64,000 nucleotides of DNA from Streptococcus mitis 17/34 (GTDB taxonomy: Bacteria > Bacillota > Bacilli > Lactobacillales > Streptococcaceae), in the NCBI GenBank assembly GCA_000430305.1, contig ASZZ01000003.1, forward strand, positions 95,466-159,465, read 5' to 3'. Under the pieces are notes generated by a model, which was given only the letters and a program-made list of their open reading frames with translations, was not told where the DNA came from and ran no database searches. Positions 1 to 9,065 of this stretch are shown one piece after another. Position 1 is the stretch's first letter, and each line of letters opens with the position of its first letter. The position numbers and the translations under genes are program-made.

Positions 1-876
1 TGAATACAGTTTTACTTACCAAGAAGCCTTGAAAAAGGCAGAAGATGCCTTGGCAGTCTTGGGTGAGGATTACTTGAGCCGTGTTAAACGTGCCTTCAGT
101 GAGCGTTGGATTGATGTTTACGAAAATCAAGCAAGCGTTCAGGGGCCTACTCTGGTGGTTCTTACGATACTAATGCCTTTATGCTTCTTAACTGGCAGGA
201 TAATCTAGACAATCTCTTTACTCTTGTTCATGAAACAGGTCACAGTATGCATTCAAGCTATACTCGTGAAACGCAGCCTTATGTTTACGGAGATTACTCT
301 ATCTTCTTGGCTGAGATTGCTTCAACAACCAATGAAAATATCTTAACAGAGAAATTGTTGGAAGAAGTGGAAGACGATGCAACACGCTTTGCTATTCTTA
401 ATAACTTCTTGGACGGTTTCCGTGGAACAGTTTTCCGACAAACTCAATTTGCTGAGTTTGAACACGCCATTCACCAAGCAGACCAAAATGGAGAAGTCTT
501 GACAAGTGATTTCCTAAATAAACTCTATGCAGACTTGAACCAAGAGTATTATGGTTTGAGCAAGGAAGATAATCCTGAAATCCAATACGAGTGGGCACGT
601 ATTCCACACTTCTACTATAACTACTATGTATACCAATATTCAACAGGTTTTGCAGCAGCCTCAGCTTTAGCTGAAAAGATTGTCCATGGTAGTCAAGAAG
701 ACCGTGACCGCTATATCGACTATCTCAAGGCTGGTAAGTCTGACTACCCACTTAATGTCATGAGAAAAGCTGGTGTTGATATGGAGAAGGAAGACTACCT
801 CAACGATGCCTTTGCAGTCTTTGAACGTCGTTTGAATGAGTTTGAAGCCCTTGTTGAAAAATTGGGATTGGCATAA
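1..876 (+). pseudogene. pepF: pepF, oligoendopeptidase F, 3' part, with a one-base frameshift
   Basis: This is the C-terminal half of an M3-family zinc oligopeptidase that degrades cytoplasmic peptides. The gene enters from the left edge in the frame beginning at base 2. That frame continues through WIDVYENQ and then runs into a stop at 206-208. The rest of the protein continues in another frame, with the zinc motif HETGH at 229-243 and a normal C-terminus ending at 876. Inserting one G near base 131 (CAAGCAAG to CAAGGCAAG) restores the family sequence [20 protein letters not shown]. The ATG at 181 is therefore an internal Met, not a start. As written, the product lacks its active site. Several other core genes here show the same kind of lesion, so a sequencing error is likely. 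The O-methyltransferase gene follows 1 bp after the stop and is probably co-transcribed. Confidence 0.9.
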
Positions 877-877
877 G

Positions 878-1591
878 ATGGTTGAATCGTACAGTAAAAA
901 TGCCAACCATAATATGCGTCGCCCTGTTGTCAAGGAAGAAATTGTGAACTTGATGCGTCAGCGTCAAAAGCAAGTTACAGGCTCTTTGAAAGAATTGGAA
1001 GACTTTGCCCGTAAGGAAAATATTCCCATTATTCCTCATGAAACGGTTGCTTATTTCCGTTTTCTCATGGAAACTATGCAACCTAAAAACATTCTGGAAA
1101 TTGGGACGGCTATCGGTTTTTCAGCTCTTTTAATGGCAGAACATGCGCCAAAGGCCAAGATTACAACCATTGACCGCAATCCAGAGATGATTGGTTTTGC
1201 CAAGGAAAATTTTGCTCAGTTTGACAGTCGCAAGCAAATTACTCTCCTAGAAGGAGATGCGGTAGATGTCTTATCAACCCTGACAGAGTCCTATGATTTC
1301 GTCTTTATGGATTCTGCTAAGTCTAAATACATCGTCTTTCTACCAGAAATCCTCAAACATTTGGAAGTTGGTGGTGTGGTTGTCTTGGATGATATTTTCC
1401 AAGGTGGTGATGTTGCCAAGGACATTATGGAAGTCCGTCGTGGTCAGCGAACTATTTATCGAGGCCTTCAAAGACTGTTTGACGCAACTTTAGATAATCC
1501 AGGACTCACCGCAACATTAGTCCCTCTGGGAGACGGCATTCTCATGCTTCGTAAAAATGTAGCAGATGTTCAATTGCCTGACAGCGAATGA
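878..1591 (+). CDS. SAM-dependent O-methyltransferase (YrrM/CmoM-like class I)
   Basis: A 237-residue class I methyltransferase of the caffeoyl-CoA O-methyltransferase-like family (TrmR/YrrM type). The SAM-binding glycine motif EIGTAIGFSALLMAEHAP lies near residues 75-95. It is followed by the acidic residue of TTIDRNPEM and by the FVFMDSAKSKY and VVLDDIFQGG segments typical of the family. I chose ATG 878, reading MVESYSKNANHN, directly after the pepF stop; the open frame extends upstream to 836 but only inside pepF. Members of this family have been linked to tRNA wobble-uridine methylation (TrmR) in Bacillus, which would be the best guess here. The substrate cannot be read from the sequence. 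Confidence 0.85.
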   Translation: MVESYSKNANHNMRRPVVKEEIVNLMRQRQKQVTGSLKELEDFARKENIPIIPHETVAYFRFLMETMQPKNILEIGTAIGFSALLMAEHAPKAKITTIDRNPEMIGFAKENFAQFDSRKQITLLEGDAVDVLSTLTESYDFVFMDSAKSKYIVFLPEILKHLEVGGVVVLDDIFQGGDVAKDIMEVRRGQRTIYRGLQRLFDATLDNPGLTATLVPLGDGILMLRKNVADVQLPDSE

Positions 1592-1657
1592 TTTTCAGAA
1601 AAATTTAAGAAAATATAGTAAAATAGATAGGGTAACACTTATCTCAAAGGAGTAGAC

Positions 1658-2596
1658 ATGAAGAAAAAACTATTGGCAGGTGCCATTACACTATTATCAG
1701 TAGCAACATTAGCAGCTTGTTCGAAAGGTTCAGAAGGAGCAGACCTTATCAGTATGAAAGGGGATGTTATCACAGAACATCAATTTTATGAGCAAGTGAA
1801 AAGCAACCCTTCAGCCCAACAAGTGTTGTTGAATTTGACTATCCAAAAAGTGTTTGAGAAACAATACGGTTCAGAAGTAGATGACAAAGAAGTCAACGAC
1901 ACTATTGCCGAAGAAGAGAAACAATATGGTGAAAACTACCAACGTGTCTTGTCACAAGCAGGGATGACTCTTGAAACACGTAAAGCTCAAATTCGTACAA
2001 GTAAATTGGTTGAGTTGGCAGTTAAGAAAGCAGCAGAAGCTGAATTGACAGATGATGCTTATAAGAAAGCCTTTGATGAATACACTCCAGATGTAACGGC
2101 TCAAATCATTCGTCTTGATAATGAGGATAAAGCGAAAGAAGTCCTCGAAAAAGCTAAGGCAAGTGGGGCAGATTTCGCTCAATTAGCAAAAGATAACTCA
2201 ACTGATGAAAAAACCAAAGCAAACGGTGGAGAAATCACCTTTGACTCTGCTTCGACAGAAGTACCAGAACAAGTTAAGAAAGCAGCTTTCGCTTTAGATG
2301 TAAACGGTGTTTCTGATGTGATTACAGCCGCTGGTACACAAGCCTACAGCAGCCAATATTACATTGTAAAACTCACTAAGAAAACAGAAAAATCATCTAA
2401 TCTTGATGACTACAAAGAAAAATTAAAAACTGTTATCTTGACTCAAAAACAAAATGATTCAACATTTGTTCAAAGCATTATCGGAAAAGAATTACAAGCA
2501 GCTAATATCAAGGTTAAAGACCAAGCCTTCCAAAATATCTTCACCCAATATATCGGTGGTGGAGATTCAAGCTCAAGTAGTTCATCAAAAGAATAA
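1658..2596 (+). CDS. prsA: Foldase lipoprotein PrsA (PpmA), parvulin-type peptidyl-prolyl isomerase
   Basis: A surface lipoprotein that helps secreted proteins fold after export. Residues 1-20 form a lipoprotein signal peptide ending in the lipobox LAAC, so the mature protein begins at Cys21. A parvulin-like domain lies at about residues 140-245 (PDVTAQIIRLDNEDKAKEVL, then FAQLAKDNSTDEKTKANGG). The C-terminus is a serine-rich tail (GGGDSSSSSSSKE). Length (312 aa) and sequence match the pneumococcal maturation protein PpmA closely. The SD AAAGGAG precedes the ATG. The gene sits between the methyltransferase and ftsW and has its own terminator, so it is probably monocistronic or the last gene of the pepF unit. 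Confidence 0.95.
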   Translation: MKKKLLAGAITLLSVATLAACSKGSEGADLISMKGDVITEHQFYEQVKSNPSAQQVLLNLTIQKVFEKQYGSEVDDKEVNDTIAEEEKQYGENYQRVLSQAGMTLETRKAQIRTSKLVELAVKKAAEAELTDDAYKKAFDEYTPDVTAQIIRLDNEDKAKEVLEKAKASGADFAQLAKDNSTDEKTKANGGEITFDSASTEVPEQVKKAAFALDVNGVSDVITAAGTQAYSSQYYIVKLTKKTEKSSNLDDYKEKLKTVILTQKQNDSTFVQSIIGKELQAANIKVKDQAFQNIFTQYIGGGDSSSSSSSKE

Positions 2597-2601
2597 AATA
2601 G

Positions 2602-2622
2602 AAAAGGGCAAGTGCTCTTTTT
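2602..2622 (+). terminator. Rho-independent terminator after prsA
   Basis: Stem AAAAGGGC / GCTCTTTT (one G·U pair) with loop AAGT, running into a T stretch, 6 bp after the prsA stop. Confidence 0.75.
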
Positions 2623-2681
2623 CTTATGACAAAAATAGTCTATCTGATGGATAAGAGTTTTTTTTCTTTCGGAAAAAATGG

Positions 2682-2687
2682 TATAAT
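2682..2687 (+). promoter_or_regulatory. Extended -10 promoter for ftsW
   Basis: TATAAT preceded by TGG (TGN extended -10 form), about 70 bp upstream of the ftsW ATG. No good -35 is visible, which is common for extended -10 promoters in streptococci. Confidence 0.65.
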
Positions 2688-2757
2688 AGCAATAAAAACT
2701 AGAAAACAAACGGAATTTGGGAAGCAATTGTGTTGTTCTCATTAGAGTGGTGATACT

Positions 2758-3981
2758 ATGAAGATTAGTAAAAGGCACCTATTAAATTATTCTATTCTAG
2801 TTCCTTACTTACTTTTATCTATTTTGGGCTTGATTGTGGTTTATTCGACAACCAGTGCTATTTTAATTCAAGAAGGCCAAAGTGCACTGCAATTGGTCCG
2901 AAGTCAGGGACTGTTTTGGATATTTAGTTTGATACTGATTGCCTTGATATACAAATTGAAACTGAATTTTTTAAGAAACGAACGTCTTTTATTTATCGTT
3001 ATGTTCGTTGAGCTGATTCTATTAGCTATGGCTCGGATAATTGGTACGCCAGTCAATGGAGCCTATGGTTGGATTTCAGTAGGACCTTTGACCATTCAGC
3101 CAGCCGAATATTTGAAAATTATTATTATTTGGTATTTAGCAAATAAATTTTCCAAACAACAAGAGGATATAGCTGTTTATGATTTCCAAGTTTTAACACA
3201 AAATCAGTGGCTTCCTCGTGCGTTTAATGACTGGCGCTTTGTCCTCTTGGTATTGATTGGGAGCCTTGCTATTTTCCCAGATTTGGGAAATGCTTCTATC
3301 TTAGCTTTGGTTGCCTTGATTATGTATACAATTAGTGGAATCGCTTACAGATGGTTTCTTGCTTTTTTTGGAATTTTAGTCGGAATTTCTGCCCTATCCT
3401 TATCATTTATTTCTTTTATAGGGGTTGATAAGTTTTCAAAAGTTCCAGTATTTGGTTATGTTGCCAAGCGTTTCAGCGCCTATTTTAACCCTTTTGCCGA
3501 TTTGGCAGGAGCAGGCCACCAACTTGCAAATTCCTACTTTGCCATGGTAAATGGTGGTTGGTTTGGTCTAGGTTTAGGAAATTCAATTGAAAAACGTGGC
3601 TATTTACCAGAGGCCCATACAGATTTTGTATTTTCAATTGTCATTGAAGAATTTGGCTTTGTGGGAGCCAGCTTGATTTTGTCACTTGTTTTTTTCCTTA
3701 TTTTACGAATTATCCTGGTGGGAATTCGTGCTAAGAATCCCTTTAATTCCATGATGGCGATTGGAGTTGGGGGGATGATGTTGGTACAGGTCTTTGTTAA
3801 TATCGGTGGAATTTCTGGTATTATTCCTTCAACAGGAGTTACCTTCCCCTTCTTATCGCAAGGAGGAAACAGTCTCCTAGTCTTATCTGTAGCCATCGCC
3901 TTTGTCTTAAATATTGATGCAAGTGAAAAGCGTGCTCAATTGTATGAGGAGTTAGAAGCTCACTCATCAAACTATATGTAG
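2758..3981 (+). CDS. ftsW: FtsW, SEDS-family septal peptidoglycan glycosyltransferase
   Basis: A polytopic membrane protein (407 aa, about ten hydrophobic segments) of the SEDS family, which polymerises septal peptidoglycan together with a class B PBP. Family signatures visible include the INGAYGW-like segment (here VNGAYGWISVGPLTIQPAEYLKI), the PEAHTDFVFSIVIEEFG motif and the C-terminal GGISGIIPSTGVTFPFLSQGGNSLL motif. The length is normal for streptococcal FtsW. RodA is the alternative SEDS paralogue, but the FtsW-ppc neighbourhood is the one known in pneumococcus. The gene has its own promoter, and the stop is followed after about 25 bp by ppc. Confidence 0.93.
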   Translation: MKISKRHLLNYSILVPYLLLSILGLIVVYSTTSAILIQEGQSALQLVRSQGLFWIFSLILIALIYKLKLNFLRNERLLFIVMFVELILLAMARIIGTPVNGAYGWISVGPLTIQPAEYLKIIIIWYLANKFSKQQEDIAVYDFQVLTQNQWLPRAFNDWRFVLLVLIGSLAIFPDLGNASILALVALIMYTISGIAYRWFLAFFGILVGISALSLSFISFIGVDKFSKVPVFGYVAKRFSAYFNPFADLAGAGHQLANSYFAMVNGGWFGLGLGNSIEKRGYLPEAHTDFVFSIVIEEFGFVGASLILSLVFFLILRIILVGIRAKNPFNSMMAIGVGGMMLVQVFVNIGGISGIIPSTGVTFPFLSQGGNSLLVLSVAIAFVLNIDASEKRAQLYEELEAHSSNYM

Positions 3982-4005
3982 AGCTGATAGTGGAAAGGAT
4001 TACCT

Positions 4006-6702
4006 ATGTCTCTTCAAAAATTAGAAAACTATAGTAATAAAGCTGTCGTGCAAGAAGAAGTATTGATTTTAACAGAATTGTTAGAAGATATCACTAAAAA
4101 CATGCTTGCCCCAGAGACTTTTGAAAAAATCATGCAGTTGAAAGAATTGTCAACTCAAGAAGATTATCAAGGCTTGAACCAATTGGTTACTAGCCTGACA
4201 AATGATGAAATGGCTTATATTTCACGCTATTTCTCTATCTTGCCTCTCTTGATTAATATTTCAGAAGACGTGGATTTGGCTTATGAAATCAACCACCAAA
4301 ATAATATCGATCAAGATTATCTTGGTAAGTTATCAGCAACTATCAAAATGGTTGCAGAAAAAGAAAATGCGGTTGAAATTCTAGAACACTTGAATGTTGT
4401 CCCTGTTTTGACTGCCCATCCAACACAAGTGCAACGTAAGAGTATGTTGGATTTGACAAACCATATCCATACCCTCTTACGTAAGTACCGTGATGTAAAA
4501 TTAGGCTTGATTAATAAGGAAAAATGGCATAATGATCTCCGTCGTTACATTGAGATTATCATGCAGACAGATATGATTCGTGAAAAGAAATTGAAAGTAA
4601 CCAATGAAATCACGAATGTTATGGAATACTACAATAGTTCATTCCTGAAAGCTGTTCCTCATTTGACTGCTGAGTACAAGCGTCTGGCTAAAAAACATGG
4701 CTTGGAGTTGAAACATCCTAAACCAATTACTATGGGAATGTGGATTGGTGGAGACCGTGATGGGAATCCTTTTGTTACAGCAGATACCTTGAAACAATCT
4801 GCCATGACTCAGTGTGAAGTCATCATGAACTACTATGATGAAAAGATTTACCAGCTCTATCGTGAGTTCTCTCTCTCAACCAGTATTGTCAATGTCAGCA
4901 AGCAAGTCAGAGAAATGGCTCGTCAATCCAAGGATAATTCGATTTACCGCGAAAAAGAGCTGTATCGTCGTGCCCTGTTTGATATTCAATCAAAAATTCA
5001 AGCAACAAAAGCCTATCTGATTGAGGATAAGGAAGTTGGGGCTCGCTATGAAACAGCCAATGATTTTTATAAGGACTTAATTACTATCCGTGATTCCCTC
5101 TTGGAAAACAAGGGTGAGGCACTAATTTCTGGTGATTTTGTTGAGTTAATTCAAGCAGTTGAAATTTTTGGTTTCTATTTGGCATCCATCGACATGCGTC
5201 AAGATTCAAGTGTTCATGAGGCATGTGTAGCTGAACTCTTGAAATCAGCAGGAATTCATTCTCGTTATAGCGAACTAAGTGAAGAAGAAAAATGCCAGCT
5301 TCTCTTAAAAGAATTAGAAGAAGATCCACGTATTCTTTCTGCTACTCATGTTGAAAAATCAGAGTTACTTGAAAAAGAATTGGCCATCTTTAAGGCTGCT
5401 CGTAATTTGAAAGATAAGCTGGGTGATGATGTCATTCGTCAGACCATTATTTCACATGCAACCAGCGTATCAGACATGCTGGAATTGGCTATCTTACTAA
5501 AAGAAGTAGGGTTAGTTGATAAAGAAAGAGCCCGTGTCCAAATCGTTCCTCTCTTTGAGACAATTGAGGACTTGGACCACTCAGAAGAAACTATGAGAGA
5601 GTACTTTTCTCTTGCCCTTGCTAAGAAATGGATTGCGTCGCGCAATAACTACCAAGAAATCATGCTTGGCTACTCTGATAGTAATAAAGATGGTGGTTAC
5701 CTTTCATCATGTTGGACTCTCTACAAGGCTCAACAACAATTGACTGCTATTGGAGATGAATTTGGCGTTAAGGTTACCTTCTTCCATGGCCGTGGTGGTA
5801 CTGTCGGTCGTGGTGGTGGACCAACCTATGAAGCTATTACATCTCAACCGCTTAAGTCAATCAAGGATCGTATCCGTTTGACGGAGCAGGGTGAAGTAAT
5901 TGGAAATAAATACGGTAACAAGGATGCTGCCTACTATAACCTTGAAATGCTAGTATCTGCAGCCATTAACCGTATGATTACGCAGAAGAAGAGCGATACC
6001 AATACCTCAAATCGTTATGAAGCGATTATGGATCAAGTGGTGGACCGTAGTTATGATATCTACCGTGATTTGGTCTTTGGAAATGACTATTTCTATGATT
6101 ATTTCTTTGAGTCAAGTCCAATCAAGGCTATTTCAAGCTTTAATATTGGTTCTCGTCCAGCCGCTCGTAAGACCATCACTGAAATCGGTGGTTTGCGTGC
6201 TATCCCTTGGGTTTTCTCATGGTCACAAAGCCGTGTCATGTTCCCTGGATGGTATGGGGTTGGATCAAGCTTCAAGGAATTTATTGATAAGAATCCAGAA
6301 AATATCGCTATTCTACGAGATATGTACCAAAATTGGCCTTTCTTCCAGTCACTTCTTTCAAATGTTGACATGGTCTTGTCAAAATCAAATATGAATATTG
6401 CTTTTGAATATGCCAAACTTTGCGAAGATGATCAAGTAAAAGCAATCTATGAGACTATTTTAAATGAATGGCAAGTTACCAAGGAAGTCATCTTGGCTAT
6501 CGAAGGTTACGATGAACTCTTGGCGGAAAATCCATATCTAAAAGCAAGTTTGGATTACCGTATGCCATACTTTAATATTCTCAACTATATCCAGTTGGAG
6601 TTGATTAAACGTCAACGTCGAGGAGAATTGTCAAGCGATCAAGAAAAATTAATCCATACAACCATCAACGGAATTGCGACAGGATTGCGTAATTCAGGCT
6701 GA
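4006..6702 (+). CDS. ppc: Phosphoenolpyruvate carboxylase
   Basis: Carboxylates phosphoenolpyruvate to oxaloacetate, the anaplerotic step that supplies aspartate in organisms with an incomplete TCA cycle. At 898 aa it is full length. Conserved motifs are [13 protein letters not shown] (catalytic His, about residue 138), [46 protein letters not shown] (catalytic glycine-rich loop, about residues 587-605) and the C-terminal end ATGLRNSG. The start ATG 4006 follows an SD (GGAAAGG). A strong terminator follows the gene, which separates it from the T-box operon. Confidence 0.97.
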   Translation: MSLQKLENYSNKAVVQEEVLILTELLEDITKNMLAPETFEKIMQLKELSTQEDYQGLNQLVTSLTNDEMAYISRYFSILPLLINISEDVDLAYEINHQNNIDQDYLGKLSATIKMVAEKENAVEILEHLNVVPVLTAHPTQVQRKSMLDLTNHIHTLLRKYRDVKLGLINKEKWHNDLRRYIEIIMQTDMIREKKLKVTNEITNVMEYYNSSFLKAVPHLTAEYKRLAKKHGLELKHPKPITMGMWIGGDRDGNPFVTADTLKQSAMTQCEVIMNYYDEKIYQLYREFSLSTSIVNVSKQVREMARQSKDNSIYREKELYRRALFDIQSKIQATKAYLIEDKEVGARYETANDFYKDLITIRDSLLENKGEALISGDFVELIQAVEIFGFYLASIDMRQDSSVHEACVAELLKSAGIHSRYSELSEEEKCQLLLKELEEDPRILSATHVEKSELLEKELAIFKAARNLKDKLGDDVIRQTIISHATSVSDMLELAILLKEVGLVDKERARVQIVPLFETIEDLDHSEETMREYFSLALAKKWIASRNNYQEIMLGYSDSNKDGGYLSSCWTLYKAQQQLTAIGDEFGVKVTFFHGRGGTVGRGGGPTYEAITSQPLKSIKDRIRLTEQGEVIGNKYGNKDAAYYNLEMLVSAAINRMITQKKSDTNTSNRYEAIMDQVVDRSYDIYRDLVFGNDYFYDYFFESSPIKAISSFNIGSRPAARKTITEIGGLRAIPWVFSWSQSRVMFPGWYGVGSSFKEFIDKNPENIAILRDMYQNWPFFQSLLSNVDMVLSKSNMNIAFEYAKLCEDDQVKAIYETILNEWQVTKEVILAIEGYDELLAENPYLKASLDYRMPYFNILNYIQLELIKRQRRGELSSDQEKLIHTTINGIATGLRNSG

Positions 6703-6710
6703 TACCTATC

Positions 6711-6741
6711 AAACTTCCTCCTTTCTATAGGGGAAGTTTTT
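6711..6741 (+). terminator. Terminator after ppc
   Basis: AAACTTCC pairs with GGGAAGTTT around an 11-13 base loop, followed by T residues, just downstream of the ppc stop. Confidence 0.75.
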
Positions 6742-6770
6742 GAATATTTCAAAAAAATTCTCAAAGAGTC

Positions 6771-6798
6771 TTGACAAGTAGTTGAAAAATGATATAAT
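6771..6798 (+). promoter_or_regulatory. Promoter of the T-box leader
   Basis: A consensus -35 TTGACA (6771-6776), a 16-bp spacer and TATAAT (6793-6798). Transcription would start near 6805 and run through the T-box leader into the transporter genes. Confidence 0.85.
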
Positions 6799-6809
6799 TT
6801 AACCATTCA

Positions 6810-7042
6810 GAAAAGTAGTCATACAAACTTTTTAGAGAGTCTGTGGTAGCTGAAAACAGATAAGTGATGATGATGAAAATTGGGCTGAATGTTATTTAGA
6901 ATTTGAAATCATAAAAATTCGGTGAGCACACCTTACAGTGCATCTCGTTATTGCGAGACAGAGCGATAGGGAAATTCCCTATAATTGAGGTGGTACCGCG
7001 CATCGACGTCCTCACACAAGTTTTTTGTGTGAGGACTTTTTG
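6810..7042 (+). promoter_or_regulatory. T-box riboswitch leader, probable tryptophan specifier
   Basis: The region contains the conserved T-box segment TGAGGTGGTACCGCG (6986-7000). It is followed by an intrinsic terminator with stem GTCCTCACACAA / TTGTGTGAGGAC and a T run (7008-7041). Upstream, the stem I sequences AGAGAG, GTGGTAGCTGA and GATGAAAATTGGGCTGAA are recognisable. The codon in the specifier position reads TGG (6881-6883), which is Trp. Uncharged tRNA-Trp would stabilise the antiterminator and allow expression of the ABC transporter downstream. The T-box call is firm. The specifier assignment rests on the GAA-N2-codon spacing that I read by eye. Confidence 0.9.
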
Positions 7043-7054
7043 ATGGAGGTTAGT

Positions 7055-7090
7055 ATGGAAAGAAAACGATGGCGTCGCTTGTTCAGATAA
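7055..7090 (+). CDS. Possible 11-codon leader peptide (MERKRWRRLFR)
   Basis: A short open frame with a good Shine-Dalgarno (GGAGG, 5-6 bases before the ATG) sits between the T-box terminator and the transporter genes. It encodes a very basic 11-residue peptide with one Trp codon and five Arg. It could be a translated leader that couples tryptophan or arginine supply to the operon, or a chance reading frame. No second attenuator hairpin is obvious after it, so the function is unknown. Confidence 0.4.
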   Translation: MERKRWRRLFR

Positions 7091-7127
7091 GTGAAGTAGT
7101 TTAAAGGAATTAAAAAGGAGAAATAGA

Positions 7128-8123
7128 ATGAAAAATAAACGTTTAATTGGAATTATCGCTGCATTAGCAGTTTTAGTAGCAGGAAGCTTGGTTTACTCTT
7201 CAATGAATAAACCAGAAGCTAAGAACGAAAAGAAAGTTGCCAAAGTTGGTGTCCTTCAGTTTGTGAGCCATCCATCTCTTGACTTGATTTATAAAGGGAT
7301 TCAAGATGGACTTGCAGAAGAAGGCTATAAAGATAATCAGTTGAAAATTGACTTTATGAACTCAGAAGGTGACCAAAGTAAGGTTGCGACAATGAGTAAA
7401 CAATTGGTTGCAAATGGCAATGACTTGGTTGTTGGTATTGCAACACCAGCTGCTCAAGGTTTGGCTAGTGCAACAAAAGATCTACCTGTTATCATGGCTG
7501 CTATTACAGACCCAATCGGTGCGAACTTAGTTAAAGATTTGAAAAAACCAGGTGGCAACATTACAGGTGTATCTGACCACAACCCAGCTCAACAACAAGT
7601 TGAACTCATCAAGGCTTTGACACCAAATGTGAAAACAATCGGAGCTCTTTACTCAAGTAGCGAAGACAATTCAAAAACACAGGTAGAAGAATTTAAGGCT
7701 TATGCTGAAAAAGCAGGTTTGACAGTGGAAACATTTGCAGTTCCTTCAACAAATGAAATTGCTTCAACAGTTAATGTTATGACTAGCAAGGTTGATGCTA
7801 TCTGGGTTCCAATTGATAACACAATTGCTTCAGCCTTCTCAACTGTTGTATCAAGTAACCAATCAGCTAAAAAACCAATCTACCCAAGCGCAACTGCCAT
7901 GGTAGAAGCAGGTGGTTTGGCATCCGTTGTAGTTGACCAACGTGACCTTGGTGTGGCAACTGGTAAAATGATTGCGCAAGTTTTGAAAGGTGCAAAACCA
8001 GCTGATACACCAGTCAATGTCTTTTCAACTGGTAAGTCAGTAATCAATAAAAAATTGGCACAAGAACTAGGTATTACTATTCCTGAATCTATTCTAAAAG
8101 AAGCAGGACAAGTGATTGAATAA
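7128..8123 (+). CDS. trpX: ABC transporter substrate-binding protein, probable tryptophan (TrpX type)
   Basis: A 331-residue extracytoplasmic binding protein of the ABC_sub_bind family. An N-terminal hydrophobic segment (IGIIAALAVLVAGSLVYSS) serves as signal or anchor and has no lipobox Cys, which is unusual for a Gram-positive binding protein. The mature part starts VAKVGVLQFVSHPSLDLIYKGI and contains VVGIATPAAQG, typical of the family. The ATG follows an SD AAGGAG. It heads an operon with a permease and an ATPase under a T-box with a Trp codon, which is the basis of the tryptophan assignment. Other aromatic or indole-like ligands are possible. Confidence 0.8.
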   Translation: MKNKRLIGIIAALAVLVAGSLVYSSMNKPEAKNEKKVAKVGVLQFVSHPSLDLIYKGIQDGLAEEGYKDNQLKIDFMNSEGDQSKVATMSKQLVANGNDLVVGIATPAAQGLASATKDLPVIMAAITDPIGANLVKDLKKPGGNITGVSDHNPAQQQVELIKALTPNVKTIGALYSSSEDNSKTQVEEFKAYAEKAGLTVETFAVPSTNEIASTVNVMTSKVDAIWVPIDNTIASAFSTVVSSNQSAKKPIYPSATAMVEAGGLASVVVDQRDLGVATGKMIAQVLKGAKPADTPVNVFSTGKSVINKKLAQELGITIPESILKEAGQVIE

Positions 8124-8131
8124 TCTACAAT

Positions 8132-8163
8132 GGAGGAGTTGGGGACATCTCCTCCAATTTTTT
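8132..8163 (+). terminator. Intercistronic terminator/attenuator between trpX and trpY
   Basis: A perfect 7-bp stem GGAGGAG / CTCCTCC followed by AA and six T residues lies 8 bp after the trpX stop and before the true start of trpY. It should let only a fraction of transcripts reach the permease and ATPase. This would give an excess of binding protein, as is usual in such operons. Confidence 0.7.
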
Positions 8164-8198
8164 ACAATAGAAATCATATAGAAAAGGTTAAGAAACAG

Positions 8199-9065
8199 AT
8201 GATATTATCTATTATTTCTCAAGGCTTTGTCTGGGCTATTCTAGGTCTGGGGATCTTTATGACATTTAGGATTTTAAACTTTCCAGATATGACGACAGAA
8301 GGTTCTTTCCCTCTTGGGGGAGCTGTTGCTGTCACTCTGATAACCAAAGGTGTAAATCCCTTTTTAGCGACACTTGTTGCTGTAGGAGCAGGTTGTTTGG
8401 CTGGAATGGCAGCAGGGCTTCTTTATACAAAAGGGAAGATTCCGACTTTACTTTCAGGGATTTTGGTGATGACTTCTTGTCACTCTATCATGCTCTTGAT
8501 TATGGGACGTGCGAATTTAGGACTGCTTGGAACTAAGCAAATCCAGGATGTCTTACCTTTTGATTCAGACTTGAACCAACTCTTGACAGGTCTTATCTTT
8601 GTCAGTCTTGTTATTGCTCTCATGCTCTTTTTCTTGGACACTAAACTTGGACAAGCCTATATTGCTACAGGTGACAATCCTGATATGGCTAGAAGTTTCG
8701 GGATTCATACTGGACGCATGGAGCTCATGGGCTTGGTCTTATCAAATGGGGTGATTGCCCTTGCAGGTGCCCTTATTGCCCAGCAAGAAGGGTATGCCGA
8801 TGTATCTCGAGGAATCGGGGTTATCGTTGTGGGGCTTGCAAGTTTGATTATTGGAGAAGTTATCTTCAAGAGTTTGAGCTTGGCAGAACGTCTGGTTGCC
8901 ATCGTTGTGGGTTCTATCGCCTATCAATTCTTAGTGTGGGCAGTTATTGCGCTTGGCTTTAATACAAGTTACCTTCGTTTGTACAGCGCCGTGATTTTAG
9001 CAGTCTGCCTTATGATTCCAACATTTAAGCAAACAATCTTGAGAGGAGCCAAATTAAGCAAATGA
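8199..9065 (+). CDS. trpY: ABC transporter permease, probable tryptophan (TrpY type)
   Basis: An integral membrane permease of the BPD_transp_2 / LivH-like family with about 8-9 hydrophobic segments, 288 aa from ATG 8199 (MILSIISQGFVWAILGLG). The open frame can be extended to 8130, but that stretch passes through the intercistronic terminator and lacks membrane-protein character, so I reject the longer start. The motif LGAYI-like EEGYADVSRGIGVIVVGLASLIIGE is typical. The gene overlaps the ATPase gene by 4 bp (ATGA), which indicates translational coupling. Confidence 0.82.
   Translation: MILSIISQGFVWAILGLGIFMTFRILNFPDMTTEGSFPLGGAVAVTLITKGVNPFLATLVAVGAGCLAGMAAGLLYTKGKIPTLLSGILVMTSCHSIMLLIMGRANLGLLGTKQIQDVLPFDSDLNQLLTGLIFVSLVIALMLFFLDTKLGQAYIATGDNPDMARSFGIHTGRMELMGLVLSNGVIALAGALIAQQEGYADVSRGIGVIVVGLASLIIGEVIFKSLSLAERLVAIVVGSIAYQFLVWAVIALGFNTSYLRLYSAVILAVCLMIPTFKQTILRGAKLSK

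Noticed and set aside
8130-8198. Upstream extension of the permease ORF (MEELGTSPP...)
   Set aside because: It runs through the GGAGGAG/CTCCTCC terminator and encodes no membrane-protein-like sequence; the start at 8199 fits better.
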